Of a DNA stretch of 48,362 bases, positions 30,129 to 38,368 are shown piece after piece; the first letter of the stretch is position 1, and each line of letters starts with the position of its first letter. Location: NCBI RefSeq assembly GCF_009469605.1, contig NZ_SSXU01000026.1, positions 1 to 48,362 on the forward strand, given 5' to 3'. The stretch comes from Zoogloea sp. 1C4 (GTDB taxonomy: Bacteria; Pseudomonadota; Gammaproteobacteria; Burkholderiales; Rhodocyclaceae). Below the pieces are notes generated by a model. That model was not told the origin of the DNA. It searched no databases and saw nothing but the letters and a program-made list of their open reading frames with translations. Made by a program: the position numbers and the translations under genes.

Positions 30129-30749
30129 TCAGGGCGCCTCGTTGAGGCTGGCGATGATCTGGCGGACGACGCCTTGCACGGCGTCGTCGAGCTGTCCGCG
30201 GGCGCTGGCGGGGGTGACTGGCGCCTGTCTTTCCTCGAAGCGCTGGCGATAGATCACGCTGCCCCCGTCGAGGGGCTCGCTGCCGTCGGGGGCGTGCCGG
30301 AAGCGCAGCAGGGCGGGCGCGCGCGGGTAGATCTCGACCTGGGCGGACACCACCAGCGCGCTGTCGCGCAGGCGGTAGTCGATGTTGGCGAACATCACCG
30401 CCGAGCCCCGCGCGTTGTCGAAGAGGGTGCGCATCTGCGCCGCACCGGCCGGGTCGCCGGGGGAAATGCGCTCCACCCGGAGCTTCGGCACGAAGCGGAT
30501 CGCGCTGCTGCGGCCGGATTCGGCGCGCCAGGCCTCCCGCAGCGCAGCGCGCAGATCGTAGTCACGCAGGGTGTCGAGGATCGGGTCGGCACGGCCGGTG
30601 TCGGCCCCGGGCGTGCTGCGGGGAACGATGAGGACGCTGTCGAGGGTGTCGATTTCGGCCCGGGCCTCCGGTTTCAGCCGGACCTGGGGTGCCGCACAGG
30701 CGGTGATGAGGGCAAGGGCGCCAAGCGCAAGCAGTTTCGTTTGTGACAT
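30129..30749 (-). CDS. Putative lipoprotein of unknown function
   Basis: The 206-residue product begins MSQTKLLALGALALITACAAP, with a lipobox LITAC and lipidated C18. The ATG at 30749 has a perfect GGAGGT Shine-Dalgarno sequence five bases away; an earlier in-frame start would bury the signal peptide. The mature part is soluble, with a conserved-looking LDSVLIVPRSTPG strand, a DPILDTLRDYDLRAALREAW helix and a terminal helix QLDDAVQGVVRQIIASLNEAP. This alternation resembles small periplasmic assembly lipoproteins, but I cannot name a family. It converges with the PhnD-like gene, with 11 bases between their ends. Confidence 0.75.
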   Translation of the reverse strand: MSQTKLLALGALALITACAAPQVRLKPEARAEIDTLDSVLIVPRSTPGADTGRADPILDTLRDYDLRAALREAWRAESGRSSAIRFVPKLRVERISPGDPAGAAQMRTLFDNARGSAVMFANIDYRLRDSALVVSAQVEIYPRAPALLRFRHAPDGSEPLDGGSVIYRQRFEERQAPVTPASARGQLDDAVQGVVRQIIASLNEAP

Positions 30750-30904
30750 CGGGACCTCCGTGGCAGGTTGCGTCTGCCGGGTCGGGCGCATCGGTGCGCC
30801 TCTGATCTGGTCCTGAGCTTACCCCGCTGCGGAATGGCGCGCAGCCAGGGGGTGCAAGCGATCGTGTCGCCCGAAAGGAAGTGTTGCCCTTTTAAGACAG
30901 GCGC

Positions 30905-32050
30905 TCAGCCGAACTGCCGGTTGAACCACGCCATGCCGACGCCGAAGATCGTCACGCCCAGGGCGCCCATCGCCAGCACCGAATCCCACAGCAGGTCCAT
31001 CCCCGCGCCCTTGAGGAGGATGCCGTAGGCGGAATCCAGGTAGTAGTGCAGCGGCGAGAAGCCGGCGGCGAGGCGCATCCACGGGGGCATGGCCTCCAGC
31101 GGTGTCCACGCGCCGGAGAGCAGCAGCATGGGCATCAGGATCACGATGGTCAGCATGCCCACCTGGGCCAGGTTGCGCGACACCGTGGCCGCCAGCAGGC
31201 CCAGGCCGGCGGTGGTGAAGACGTACAGCGCGGTGATCAGGAAGAAGGCCGGCAGGCTGCCGCGCATGGGCAGGTCGAACACCGGCCCGAGCACGCCAAA
31301 CAGCGCGATGGCGGTGCCGGCGACGATGGCCAGCGTCATCGCGATGACCTTCGGGAAGAGGATCTGGAAGGGCGTGAGGGGCGTGACCATCAGCTGCTCG
31401 ATGGTGCCGCGCTCCTTCTCGCGGACCATCGCCGCCGCCGGCAGCAGGATCGAGAACAGGGTGACGACGGTGAGGAGCTCCGAGATGCCCATGAACCACG
31501 GGTCGTACTGGTTGGGGTTGTACCAGATGCGCGTCTCGGCCTCGATCATCGGCCCGCCGCTGCCGGCAAGGCCTTCCCGCAGCATCGCCACCTCGCCGGC
31601 GTAGCGGCCGACGATCTGCGCCGCGTAGCTGGAGGCGAGGAAGCCCAGCACCGAGTTGGTGGTGTCCACCTGCAGCTGCACCGGCACCTGTTCGCCGCGG
31701 GTGAGGCGCTCCTCGAAGCGCGGCGGGATGTCGAGCACCGCCATCGCGTCGCCCCGGTCGAGCAGCTTGAGGCTGGCGTCGGGGCTGGCGGCCTCGCCGG
31801 CGTGCTTGAAATAAGGCGGCTGGAAACGGCCGGCCAGCTCCCGCGAGGCGAAGCTGCGGTCGTTGTCGAGCACCGCCAGCGCGGCATTGCGCAGCTGCAT
31901 CGACACGCCGGAGGCGGCCACGTAGATGTCGCCGGTGAAGCTGTAGAGGAAGAACACCATCAGCGCGGTGTCGCGCAGGAGCTGCAGCAGCTCCTTCCAG
32001 GTCATCACCCGCAGGCGGCGCAAGCCGGCGATGGAGAAGAAGCCCTTCAT
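30905..32050 (-). CDS. ABC-2 type exporter permease (YbhR-like)
   Basis: The 381-residue membrane protein has the ABC-2 permease layout: an N-terminal helix (LMVFFLYSFTG), a large periplasmic domain (about 45-190, including WYNPNQYDPWFMG), then five or six helices (SILLPAAAMVREKERGTIEQLMVTPL, AMTLAIVAGTAIALFG and so on). The MVREKERGTIEQL amphipathic connector is a family hallmark. The start overlaps the previous stop codon by four bases. With the upstream permease it forms the membrane heterodimer of a YbhGFSR-type exporter. An unusually short N-terminal segment precedes the periplasmic domain (one helix, SFTGDIY), as in YbhR. Confidence 0.93.
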   Translation of the reverse strand: MKGFFSIAGLRRLRVMTWKELLQLLRDTALMVFFLYSFTGDIYVAASGVSMQLRNAALAVLDNDRSFASRELAGRFQPPYFKHAGEAASPDASLKLLDRGDAMAVLDIPPRFEERLTRGEQVPVQLQVDTTNSVLGFLASSYAAQIVGRYAGEVAMLREGLAGSGGPMIEAETRIWYNPNQYDPWFMGISELLTVVTLFSILLPAAAMVREKERGTIEQLMVTPLTPFQILFPKVIAMTLAIVAGTAIALFGVLGPVFDLPMRGSLPAFFLITALYVFTTAGLGLLAATVSRNLAQVGMLTIVILMPMLLLSGAWTPLEAMPPWMRLAAGFSPLHYYLDSAYGILLKGAGMDLLWDSVLAMGALGVTIFGVGMAWFNRQFG

Positions 32051-33201
32051 GATTTCGGCCTCTTGGAAAACAGCAGGTAGCCGATGGCGAACAGCCCCAC
32101 CGCGTAGCCGGCGAGCACCAGCGCGTCGGGCCACAGCTCGGCGGCGCCGGCGCCCTTCAGGAAGCAGTCGGTGACGATGCGGCCGTAGTACATCGGCGGC
32201 AGGGAGTGGGCGATCAGCGAGGCGCCGGGCGAGAGCGACGACAGGGGCAGCAGCAGGCCCGAGTACAGCACCGCCGGGATGATGGTGACCACACTGGTGA
32301 TGATCATCGCCGCCACCTGCGTCTGCACCAGCATCGAGATCACCAGCCCGAAGCCGGTGGTGCACACCACGTAGATCAGGCTGGCGAGGGTGAAGAACAG
32401 CGGGTCGCCCTTGAAGGGCACCTGATACACCGAGAGGCACAGCATCCACAGGATGAACCAGTTGGCCGCGGAGATCAGCACGTAGGGCGCCAGCTTGCCC
32501 AGCAGGAACTCGCCCGGCGACACGGTGGACGAGTAGATGTTGAAGATGGAGCCGGATTCCTTCTCGCGCACCACGCCCAGCGCGGTGAGGAAGGGCGGCG
32601 ACAGCATCATGATGAGCATGATGAGCTTGGGCGCCATCGACCAGATGCTCTTGATGCTCTGGTTGTAGAGGTAGCGCACCTCCAGCTTCACCGGCTGGAC
32701 GCGGGCGCGGGCCTCGGCCAGGGGCACGCCGCGGGCGGTGGACAGCGCCTGGGCCATGTTCTCGGCGCTCACCGCGGCGTTGATGGCGGCCACGTAGCCC
32801 TGGGTGGTCTGGGCGCGCATCGGGAAGGTACCGTCGATGATGACCTGCACCGGCGCCGGCTCGCCCCGGCTGAGGCGCTCGTCGAAGCGCGGCGGGATCA
32901 CCAGCGCCACCCGCACCTGGTTGTCGGCCAGCAGGCGGTCGATGGTCCGCTCGTCGTCGGCGTAGCCCTTGAAATCGAAGTAGCGCGACGAGATGAAGCG
33001 GTAGGCGTAGTCGCGGCTGGCGGGCGTGCGGTCGTGGTCCACCACCGCGAAGGGCAGGTTCTCCACGTCGAGGGTCAGGCCGAAGCCGAAGATCAGCATC
33101 AGCATGGTGGGCACGATGAAGGCCAGTGCGAAGAACAGCCGGTCGCGGACGATCTCCCGCCATTCCTTCCAGGCCAGCGCGACGATCCGTTTCAGGTTCA
33201 T
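32047..33201 (-). CDS. ABC-2 type exporter permease (YbhS-like)
   Basis: The 384-residue permease starts MNLKRIVALAWKEWREIVRDR. It has one helix (LFFALAFIVPTMLMLIFGFG), a periplasmic domain (about 45-180, with the conserved VRYLYNQSIKSIWSM close), and a C-terminal five-helix bundle with GVVREKESGSIFNIYSSTV. It is paralogous to the next permease and partners it. Both of its ends overlap neighbours by four bases (ATGA), so the ATPase and the two permeases form one translationally coupled unit. In E. coli the YbhFSR transporter exports cations and some drugs; the substrate here is unknown. Confidence 0.94.
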   Translation of the reverse strand: MNLKRIVALAWKEWREIVRDRLFFALAFIVPTMLMLIFGFGLTLDVENLPFAVVDHDRTPASRDYAYRFISSRYFDFKGYADDERTIDRLLADNQVRVALVIPPRFDERLSRGEPAPVQVIIDGTFPMRAQTTQGYVAAINAAVSAENMAQALSTARGVPLAEARARVQPVKLEVRYLYNQSIKSIWSMAPKLIMLIMMLSPPFLTALGVVREKESGSIFNIYSSTVSPGEFLLGKLAPYVLISAANWFILWMLCLSVYQVPFKGDPLFFTLASLIYVVCTTGFGLVISMLVQTQVAAMIITSVVTIIPAVLYSGLLLPLSSLSPGASLIAHSLPPMYYGRIVTDCFLKGAGAAELWPDALVLAGYAVGLFAIGYLLFSKRPKS

Positions 33202-35231
33202 GGCGTGCCCCGCTGGGCGGCTTCGAGGGCGCTCACCTGATGGACGAACACGTCCTCCATCGACAGCGGGCGCGGCTGCACCGACTGCAGCTGCACGCCG
33301 GCCGCGTCAAGCACGCCGGGCAGGCGCGCGAGATCCGCGTCGGCGGTCTTCGACAGCAGATGCACCGCCCGGCCGTGGAGCACGGCGCTGGCAAAGCCGG
33401 CGGCCACCAGCGCCGCCTGGGCCGGCGCCGGGCGGTCGACGCGCAGCTCGAGGAGCTGCCCGGCCTCGGCGGTGACGGCCTGCTTCATCTGCTCCGGCGA
33501 GGCGTCGGCCACCACCTTGCCGGCGAACATCAGGGCCAGGTGGTCGCAGTGCTCGGCCTCGCCCATGTAGTGGGTGGTGACGAGGATCGCCACGCCCTCA
33601 CGCCGCGAGAGGTGGAACAGGATGTCCCAGAACACCCGCCGGCCGATGGGATCGACGCCGGAGGTGGGTTCGTCGAGAAACAGCACCTGGGGCTGATGGA
33701 CCAGCGCGCAGCCCAGCGCGAGGCGCTGGCGCAGGCCCATGGGCAGGCGCCCGGCGGCGTCGTTCTCGAAGCCGGCGAGGCCGGCCATGCCGATCACCCA
33801 GTCGGTGCGCACCCTGGCGGCCTTGTCGTCGAGGCCGTAGATTCCGGCGTAGAGGCGGATGTTTTCCACCACCGAGAGGTCGTGATAGAGCGAGAAGGCC
33901 TGGCTCATGTAGCCGATGCGTTCCTTGATCGCCCAGCCGGCGGTCCGCATGTCGGCGCCCGCCACCATCCCGAAGCCGGACGAGGGCTTGAGGATGCCGG
34001 TGAGCATCTTGATGACCGTTGTCTTGCCGGCGCCGTTGGCCCCCAGCAGGCCGAAGATCTCGCCCTGGGGCACCCGGAAGCTCACCGCGTCGGCGGCGCG
34101 GAAGTCGCCGAAGACCCGGGTCAGCTCGCGGGCCTCGATGGCCGGCGCGCTGCTGGTGTGGGGCGTGAGGCCGTCTTCGGGGAAGACCGATTCGAGTTTG
34201 GCGCCGCGCTGGCGCAGCATCGCGACGAAGACGTCTTCCAGCTCGGGCTCGCGGGCGAACCAGTCGGTGAGGCGGATGGGGGGTGCTTCCGTAGGTCGGA
34301 CTTCAGTCCGACAAGTCGGCGCATCGGAGAGCGAATGTCGGACTGAAGTCCGACCTACAGGGTGGGCGGGCTGGTCGAGGCAGGCGTCGATCTCGGCTCG
34401 GGCGGCGGTGGCGTCGAGCCCTTCGGCGAACACCCGCAGCCAGGTGCCCATCGCCTCGGTCTGGGGAAAGCGGGCCTTGAGGCGCGGCAGGGCGTCGGCC
34501 TGGGGTTCGGCGCGGAAGAGAGCGAGCGTGCCGGGCACGACGGCGACCAGTTCGGCCGGCGTGCCTTCGCCCATCACCTTGCCTTCGTGGAACAGCGACA
34601 CGCGATGGAAGCGGTCGGCCTCGTCGAGATAGGCGGTGGACACCAGCGCGGTGACGCCCTTTTCTTCGAGCAGCCTGCCGAGGATGGCCCAGAAGTCTCG
34701 CCGCGAGACGGGATCGACGCCGGTGGTGGGCTCGTCGAGGATCACCAGATCGGGCTCGTGGATCAGCGTGCACACGAGGCCCAGCTTCTGCTTCATGCCG
34801 CCGGAGAGCTGGCGCATCGGGCGGTTGCGGAAGGCGTCGAGGCGGGTCATGCCGAGGAGCACGCGCTTGCGCTCGGCGAGCACGTCGGCCGGCACCAGAC
34901 GCAGGCGGCCGAAGAAGTCGATGTTCTCGTCGATGGACAGATCGGGGTACAGGTTGAGCCCCAGCCCCTGGGGCAGAAAGCCGATGCGCTGCTTGACCTG
35001 CTCGGCTGCGCGGGCCGAATCGATGCGGGTGCCGAAGACCTCCACCGTGCCGCCGTCGAAGGACAGCACGCCGGCGATGGCTTTCATCAGGCTGGACTTG
35101 CCGGCCCCGTCGGCGCCCACCAGCCCGTAGATCTCGCCGCGCTTCACCTCGAGGGTGAGCCCGTCGGCGGCCAGGCGCTTGCCGTAGCGCTTGGTGAAAC
35201 CGTCGACGCGGATGGCGGTTTCGGTGGTCAT
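33198..35231 (-). CDS. Exporter ATPase with two fused ABC domains (YbhF-like), carrying a repeat insert
   Basis: The 677-residue protein drives the ABC-2 exporter. Domain 1 (about 7-235) has Walker A GADGAGKSS, signature LSGGMKQKL and Walker B LVILDEPTTGVDP. Domain 2 (about 370-600) has GANGAGKTT, a degenerate signature LPMGLRQRL and VLFLDEPTSGVDP, followed by H-loop TTHYMGEAE. A degenerate second signature is also usual in YbhF. Both halves end in a small alpha/beta tail. The linker (about 290-315) contains a REP-like repeat pair (34291-34358) read in frame, making the protein longer than E. coli YbhF (578). The ATG is 13 bases after the membrane-fusion gene. Confidence 0.94.
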   Translation of the reverse strand: MTTETAIRVDGFTKRYGKRLAADGLTLEVKRGEIYGLVGADGAGKSSLMKAIAGVLSFDGGTVEVFGTRIDSARAAEQVKQRIGFLPQGLGLNLYPDLSIDENIDFFGRLRLVPADVLAERKRVLLGMTRLDAFRNRPMRQLSGGMKQKLGLVCTLIHEPDLVILDEPTTGVDPVSRRDFWAILGRLLEEKGVTALVSTAYLDEADRFHRVSLFHEGKVMGEGTPAELVAVVPGTLALFRAEPQADALPRLKARFPQTEAMGTWLRVFAEGLDATAARAEIDACLDQPAHPVGRTSVRHSLSDAPTCRTEVRPTEAPPIRLTDWFAREPELEDVFVAMLRQRGAKLESVFPEDGLTPHTSSAPAIEARELTRVFGDFRAADAVSFRVPQGEIFGLLGANGAGKTTVIKMLTGILKPSSGFGMVAGADMRTAGWAIKERIGYMSQAFSLYHDLSVVENIRLYAGIYGLDDKAARVRTDWVIGMAGLAGFENDAAGRLPMGLRQRLALGCALVHQPQVLFLDEPTSGVDPIGRRVFWDILFHLSRREGVAILVTTHYMGEAEHCDHLALMFAGKVVADASPEQMKQAVTAEAGQLLELRVDRPAPAQAALVAAGFASAVLHGRAVHLLSKTADADLARLPGVLDAAGVQLQSVQPRPLSMEDVFVHQVSALEAAQRGTP
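34291..34358. repeat. Pair of inverted REP-like units inside the exporter ATPase gene
   Basis: Two 23-base arms (34291-34313 and 34336-34358) are perfect reverse complements separated by 22 bases. Each arm contains its own palindrome, GTCGGACT-TC-AGTCCGAC, and opens with GTAGGTCGG, so the unit has the form of a BIME made of two REPs. The ATPase frame stays open across it and reads residues such as GRTSVRHSL and PTCRTEVRPTEAP. The shared TAGGTCGG...CCGACA signature recurs at 48118-48152. Confidence 0.9.
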
Positions 35232-35244
35232 GGTGATTCCGGCG

Positions 35245-36312
35245 CTACCAGCGGGGCGCCTGCCAGGGCACGCCGTCCTTCCAGCGGATCACCGCGTCGG
35301 CGGGCACGCCGGGGGTGAGGCGGTGGTCGGGGTTGGTGTCGAGATACAGGCGCACCGCGTAGCTGAGCTTCACCCGCTCGTCGGGGGTCTGCACTTCTTT
35401 CGGGGTGAATTCGGCCTGGCTGGCCACGTAGCGGATGGTGGCGGCGAAGGTCTGGCCGGGGTAGGCGTCGGTGTAGACCTGGGCCGGCAGGCCGAGGCGC
35501 ACGAGGCCGATCTGCTTTTCGGGCACATAAACCTTGAGGTAGAGCTTGTCGAGATCGACGATGTCGAAGATCGGCGCGCCGGCGGCGACCACCTCGCCGG
35601 TGTCGCGCAGGCGCGACAGCACCACGCCGCCGGCCGGGGCGCGGAGGGTCAGGTCATCCACCAGGCTGGCGACTTCCTTCGATGCGGCCTGGGCTTGGCG
35701 AAGCCCGGCTTCGAGGGCGGCGATGTCGTTCTCGCGGGCGCGCACCTTGTCGCGGCCGAGGCGCGACGACGAGGCGGCCTGTTCGGCCTGGCGCAGGTCG
35801 GCGCTGGCGGCGGTGAGGGCGAGGCGGGTCTGCTCGGCCCGGCGCGGCTCGACGGTGCCCCGGGCGGCGAGCTCGTCGAAGCGCTTCGCGTCGCGGGCGG
35901 CCTGGGCTTCGGCGGCGCGGGCCTTGGCAACCACCGCGTCGGCGCTGGCTTCGGCCAGCGGCACTTCGCGGCGGGCGATGTCGAGCTGGCTGCGGGCGGC
36001 CTGGAGCTGGGCGGCAAGGGTGGCGACGGCGGCGTCGGCCTGTTGCTGGCGGGCGGCGAGCTGGGTGTCTTCCAGCCGCGCCAGCACCTGCCCGGCGGTG
36101 ACGGTGGCGCCTTCACGCACCTCCAGCTTGGCGATGCGGCCGGCGAGCTTGCTGGCGACGGTGGTGTGGTCGCCCTCGATGCGGCCGTTGGCCTGGATCA
36201 GGCCTTCGGGCAGGGCGTTGCTGCCGGAGAAGGTGTGCCACGCCCACACGCCGCCGGCCACGAGGGCGACGACCGCGGCGGCGGCGATGAGCTGGGTCTT
36301 GTCGAGACGCAT
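35245..36312 (-). CDS. HlyD-family membrane-fusion protein (YbhG-like)
   Basis: The 355-residue periplasmic adaptor is anchored by an N-terminal helix (LIAAAAVVALVAGGVWAW, residues 8-25). It has a lipoyl half-motif (GRIEGDHTTVASKLAGRIAKL, then EGATVTAGQVLARLED), a long coiled-coil hairpin (about 85-215, Ala/Gln-rich), the second lipoyl half with LTLRAPAGGVVLSRLRDTGEVV, and a beta-barrel with LYLKVYVPEKQIGLVRLG. It bridges the inner-membrane permeases and the outer-membrane factor encoded just upstream. Only 13 bases separate its start region from the outer-membrane gene. Confidence 0.95.
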   Translation of the reverse strand: MRLDKTQLIAAAAVVALVAGGVWAWHTFSGSNALPEGLIQANGRIEGDHTTVASKLAGRIAKLEVREGATVTAGQVLARLEDTQLAARQQQADAAVATLAAQLQAARSQLDIARREVPLAEASADAVVAKARAAEAQAARDAKRFDELAARGTVEPRRAEQTRLALTAASADLRQAEQAASSSRLGRDKVRARENDIAALEAGLRQAQAASKEVASLVDDLTLRAPAGGVVLSRLRDTGEVVAAGAPIFDIVDLDKLYLKVYVPEKQIGLVRLGLPAQVYTDAYPGQTFAATIRYVASQAEFTPKEVQTPDERVKLSYAVRLYLDTNPDHRLTPGVPADAVIRWKDGVPWQAPRW

Positions 36313-36325
36313 GGCGGGGCTCCGG

Positions 36326-37672
36326 TCACAATTCGCCGACGGCCTTCCTGAGCCGCAGGCGGGCCAGGTGGAGGTCGTAGAGGGCGTTCAGGTGGTTGTA
36401 GTCGGTGAGGCTGCGCAGGGCTTCGGCGTCGAGCACTTCGGTGTGGGTGCCGACGCCGTTGCGGTAGCGGTCGCGGGCCACGCGCAGGTTCTCGTCGGCC
36501 TGGCCGACGGCGGTTTCGGTGGTGGCGAGGCGGCGGGCGGCTTCGTCGGTGGCGAGCCATTCGCGCCGCACTTCGAGCTCGATCAGCGTGCCGGCGTCGG
36601 TCTGGCGTTCGCGGGCGGCCCGGGCCCGGGCCCGGGCGGCGTCGGCCTGGTGGCGCAGCAGGCCACCGTCGAAGAGCTGCCACTCGACGCCGACGGCGAG
36701 CTGGGCCACGTCCTGGCGGACGCGGTAGCGGTTGTCCTCATGCACCGCGGCGGCCGACAGCCCGACCTGGGGCCGCAGCCCGGCGCGGGCCTGGTCGGCT
36801 TCGTGGTCGGTGACATCCGCCTGGGCGCCGAGCAGGGCGAGCTCGGGGCGCTGGCTGCGGGCGCGGCCAGCGAGGGCGGCGATGTCGCCGGGCGCGGTGT
36901 CGGCGATTGGCGGTTCGGTCAGATCGACCGGCGCATCGAGCGGCCGGCGCAGCAGGCGGTTGTAGGCGGCGGCGGCCAGCTGGGCGGCGTTGCCGGCCTG
37001 GGTGAGGCGCTGGGTGGCGTCGGCCCGGGCGACGGCCACCGAGAGGATGTCGTTGCGGGCGACGAGGCCCTGCTTGCCCAGCTCGGCCACGTCGGCGGCG
37101 TGGGCGTCGAGGGCGGCCAGGTGGTGTTCGGCGGCCCGCAGGGCGCGGCGGGCGCGCAGCACGTTGAGGTAGGCCTCGGCCACGTCGAGCTTTACGGCTT
37201 GCTCGCTGCGGGTGCGCTCGAAGCCGCTGGCGGCGACGCCGGTCTCGGCCGCGGCCACCGCCGAGGCGATGCGCCCGCCGGTGTAGAGCGGCAGCGTGGC
37301 CTGCAGGGCGTGGGTGGCGTAGCTGCGCTCCTGCAGCGGCATCTGGCTGGGCAGCGCGATGCCGGGGATCGCCGGAAAGTCGATGCGCGCGGCGGGCTCG
37401 TTGCTGAGCACGGTGTAGCGGCTGCTGGCGGTGGCGCGGGGCAGGGCCAGGGCCCGGGCGGCTTCGCGGGTGGCGCGGGCGGCGTCGGATTCGGCGTCGG
37501 CAGCGCGCAGGCGGCTGTCCACGGCGAGGGCGTCACGCCAGGCGTCGGCGAGGGTTTCGACGGCGGGGAGCGGGGGCGGGAAGAGGGGAAGCAGCAGGGC
37601 GAGGGTGAGGAGCACCCGCGCCGGGGTGGGATGGCCGGGTTTGCTGTGGCTTTCGACGACGGTTTCGAGCAT
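36326..37672 (-). CDS. TolC-family outer-membrane factor
   Basis: The 448-residue outer-membrane channel of the exporter has a signal peptide preceded by a polar N-terminus (MLETVVESHSKPGHPTPARV, then LLTLALLLPLFPPPLPA). Two OEP domains follow, each a coiled-coil plus beta pair, with ETLADAWRDALAVDSRLRAADAES at the start and RDRYRNGVGTHTEVLDAEALRS near the end. No lipobox cysteine follows the signal. ATG 37672 has GGAGG five bases before it, so the longer open frame upstream was not used. It is first gene of the exporter operon, downstream of a palindromic operator. Confidence 0.94.
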   Translation of the reverse strand: MLETVVESHSKPGHPTPARVLLTLALLLPLFPPPLPAVETLADAWRDALAVDSRLRAADAESDAARATREAARALALPRATASSRYTVLSNEPAARIDFPAIPGIALPSQMPLQERSYATHALQATLPLYTGGRIASAVAAAETGVAASGFERTRSEQAVKLDVAEAYLNVLRARRALRAAEHHLAALDAHAADVAELGKQGLVARNDILSVAVARADATQRLTQAGNAAQLAAAAYNRLLRRPLDAPVDLTEPPIADTAPGDIAALAGRARSQRPELALLGAQADVTDHEADQARAGLRPQVGLSAAAVHEDNRYRVRQDVAQLAVGVEWQLFDGGLLRHQADAARARARAARERQTDAGTLIELEVRREWLATDEAARRLATTETAVGQADENLRVARDRYRNGVGTHTEVLDAEALRSLTDYNHLNALYDLHLARLRLRKAVGEL

Positions 37673-37692
37673 GTCATCCTCCGTCGGAAAAA

Positions 37693-37714
37693 TTAATGAC
37701 TCTATAGTCAGTAA
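37693..37714. promoter_or_regulatory. Palindromic operator before the exporter operon (TetR-like)
   Basis: The inverted repeat TTAATGACT-CTAT-AGTCAGTAA has 22 bases with one mismatched pair, in an AT-rich island 21 bases before the outer-membrane-factor start codon. The TGACT...AGTCA half-sites and the size are typical of TetR-family efflux repressors. On the minus strand it overlaps a TATAGA -10 element, so binding would block the promoter. The regulator gene itself is not in this window. Confidence 0.7.
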
Positions 37715-37773
37715 CTTACTCCCAAGCCTCGCACGGGGCATTGCGCCAGATCAAACCCCGGTGTCGCGGGGGG

Positions 37774-37779
37774 TAGAAT
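37774..37779 (+). promoter_or_regulatory. -10-like element before the YgjP-like gene
   Basis: TAGAAT, followed by CGCGC, lies 31 bases before the ATG at 37811. The -35 candidate (TCAAAC, 17 bases upstream) is poor. It resembles the element before uvrA. Confidence 0.3.
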
Positions 37780-37810
37780 CGCGCTCCATTCCCTTTGTGT
37801 CCGTCGCGCC

Positions 37811-38356
37811 ATGCTGCCCGCTCCTCACCTGAAATATCTCGCCGGGTATCCGGCGCACCTCGTCACCCAGGTGGGCGAGGTGCTGGCCCGGGGCGAGCTG
37901 GGCGACATCCTGCGGGACAAGTACCCCCGGCCCCACGGGGTGCGCAATGACGGCGCGCTGTACGACTTCGTGGGGGAGCTGAAGGCGCGCTTCCTGCGCA
38001 ACGCGCCGCCGCTATCCAAGGTGGCCTGGGACGGGAAGCTGCAGAGCATCCACAACGCGCTGGGCACCCACACGCGGGTGGCGCGGGTGCAGGGGGGCAA
38101 GCTGCGGATCAAGCGGGAGATCCGCATCGCCAACCTGTTCCGCGAGGCGCCGGAGGAATTCCTGCGGATGATCGTCGCCCACGAGCTGGCTCACCTGAAG
38201 GAGCCGGAGCACGACAAGGCCTTCTACCAGCTGTGCTGCCGGATCGAGCCGGCCTATCACCAGCTGGAGTTCGACGTGCGGGTGTGGCTGTGTCTGGTGG
38301 AGACGACGGGGGCGATGCTGTGGGCGCCGCCGGGCGCGAACCCGACGGCGGGGTGA
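37811..38356 (+). CDS. YgjP-like zinc metallopeptidase (DUF45)
   Basis: The 181-residue soluble protein has the gluzincin-like motif HELAHLKEPEHDKAFYQL: HExxH plus a third histidine six residues later and a following acidic stretch, as in the YgjP/WLM-related DUF45 family. Upstream it has the family features GKLQSIHNALGTHTRV and IRIANLFREAPEEFLRMIVA. Short single-domain members of this kind are thought to be intracellular metalloproteases, with substrates unknown. The start at 37811 is preceded by a -10-like TAGAAT. The gene is divergent from the exporter operon. Confidence 0.9.
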   Translation: MLPAPHLKYLAGYPAHLVTQVGEVLARGELGDILRDKYPRPHGVRNDGALYDFVGELKARFLRNAPPLSKVAWDGKLQSIHNALGTHTRVARVQGGKLRIKREIRIANLFREAPEEFLRMIVAHELAHLKEPEHDKAFYQLCCRIEPAYHQLEFDVRVWLCLVETTGAMLWAPPGANPTAG

Positions 38357-38368
38357 GGCGGCTGCGGC

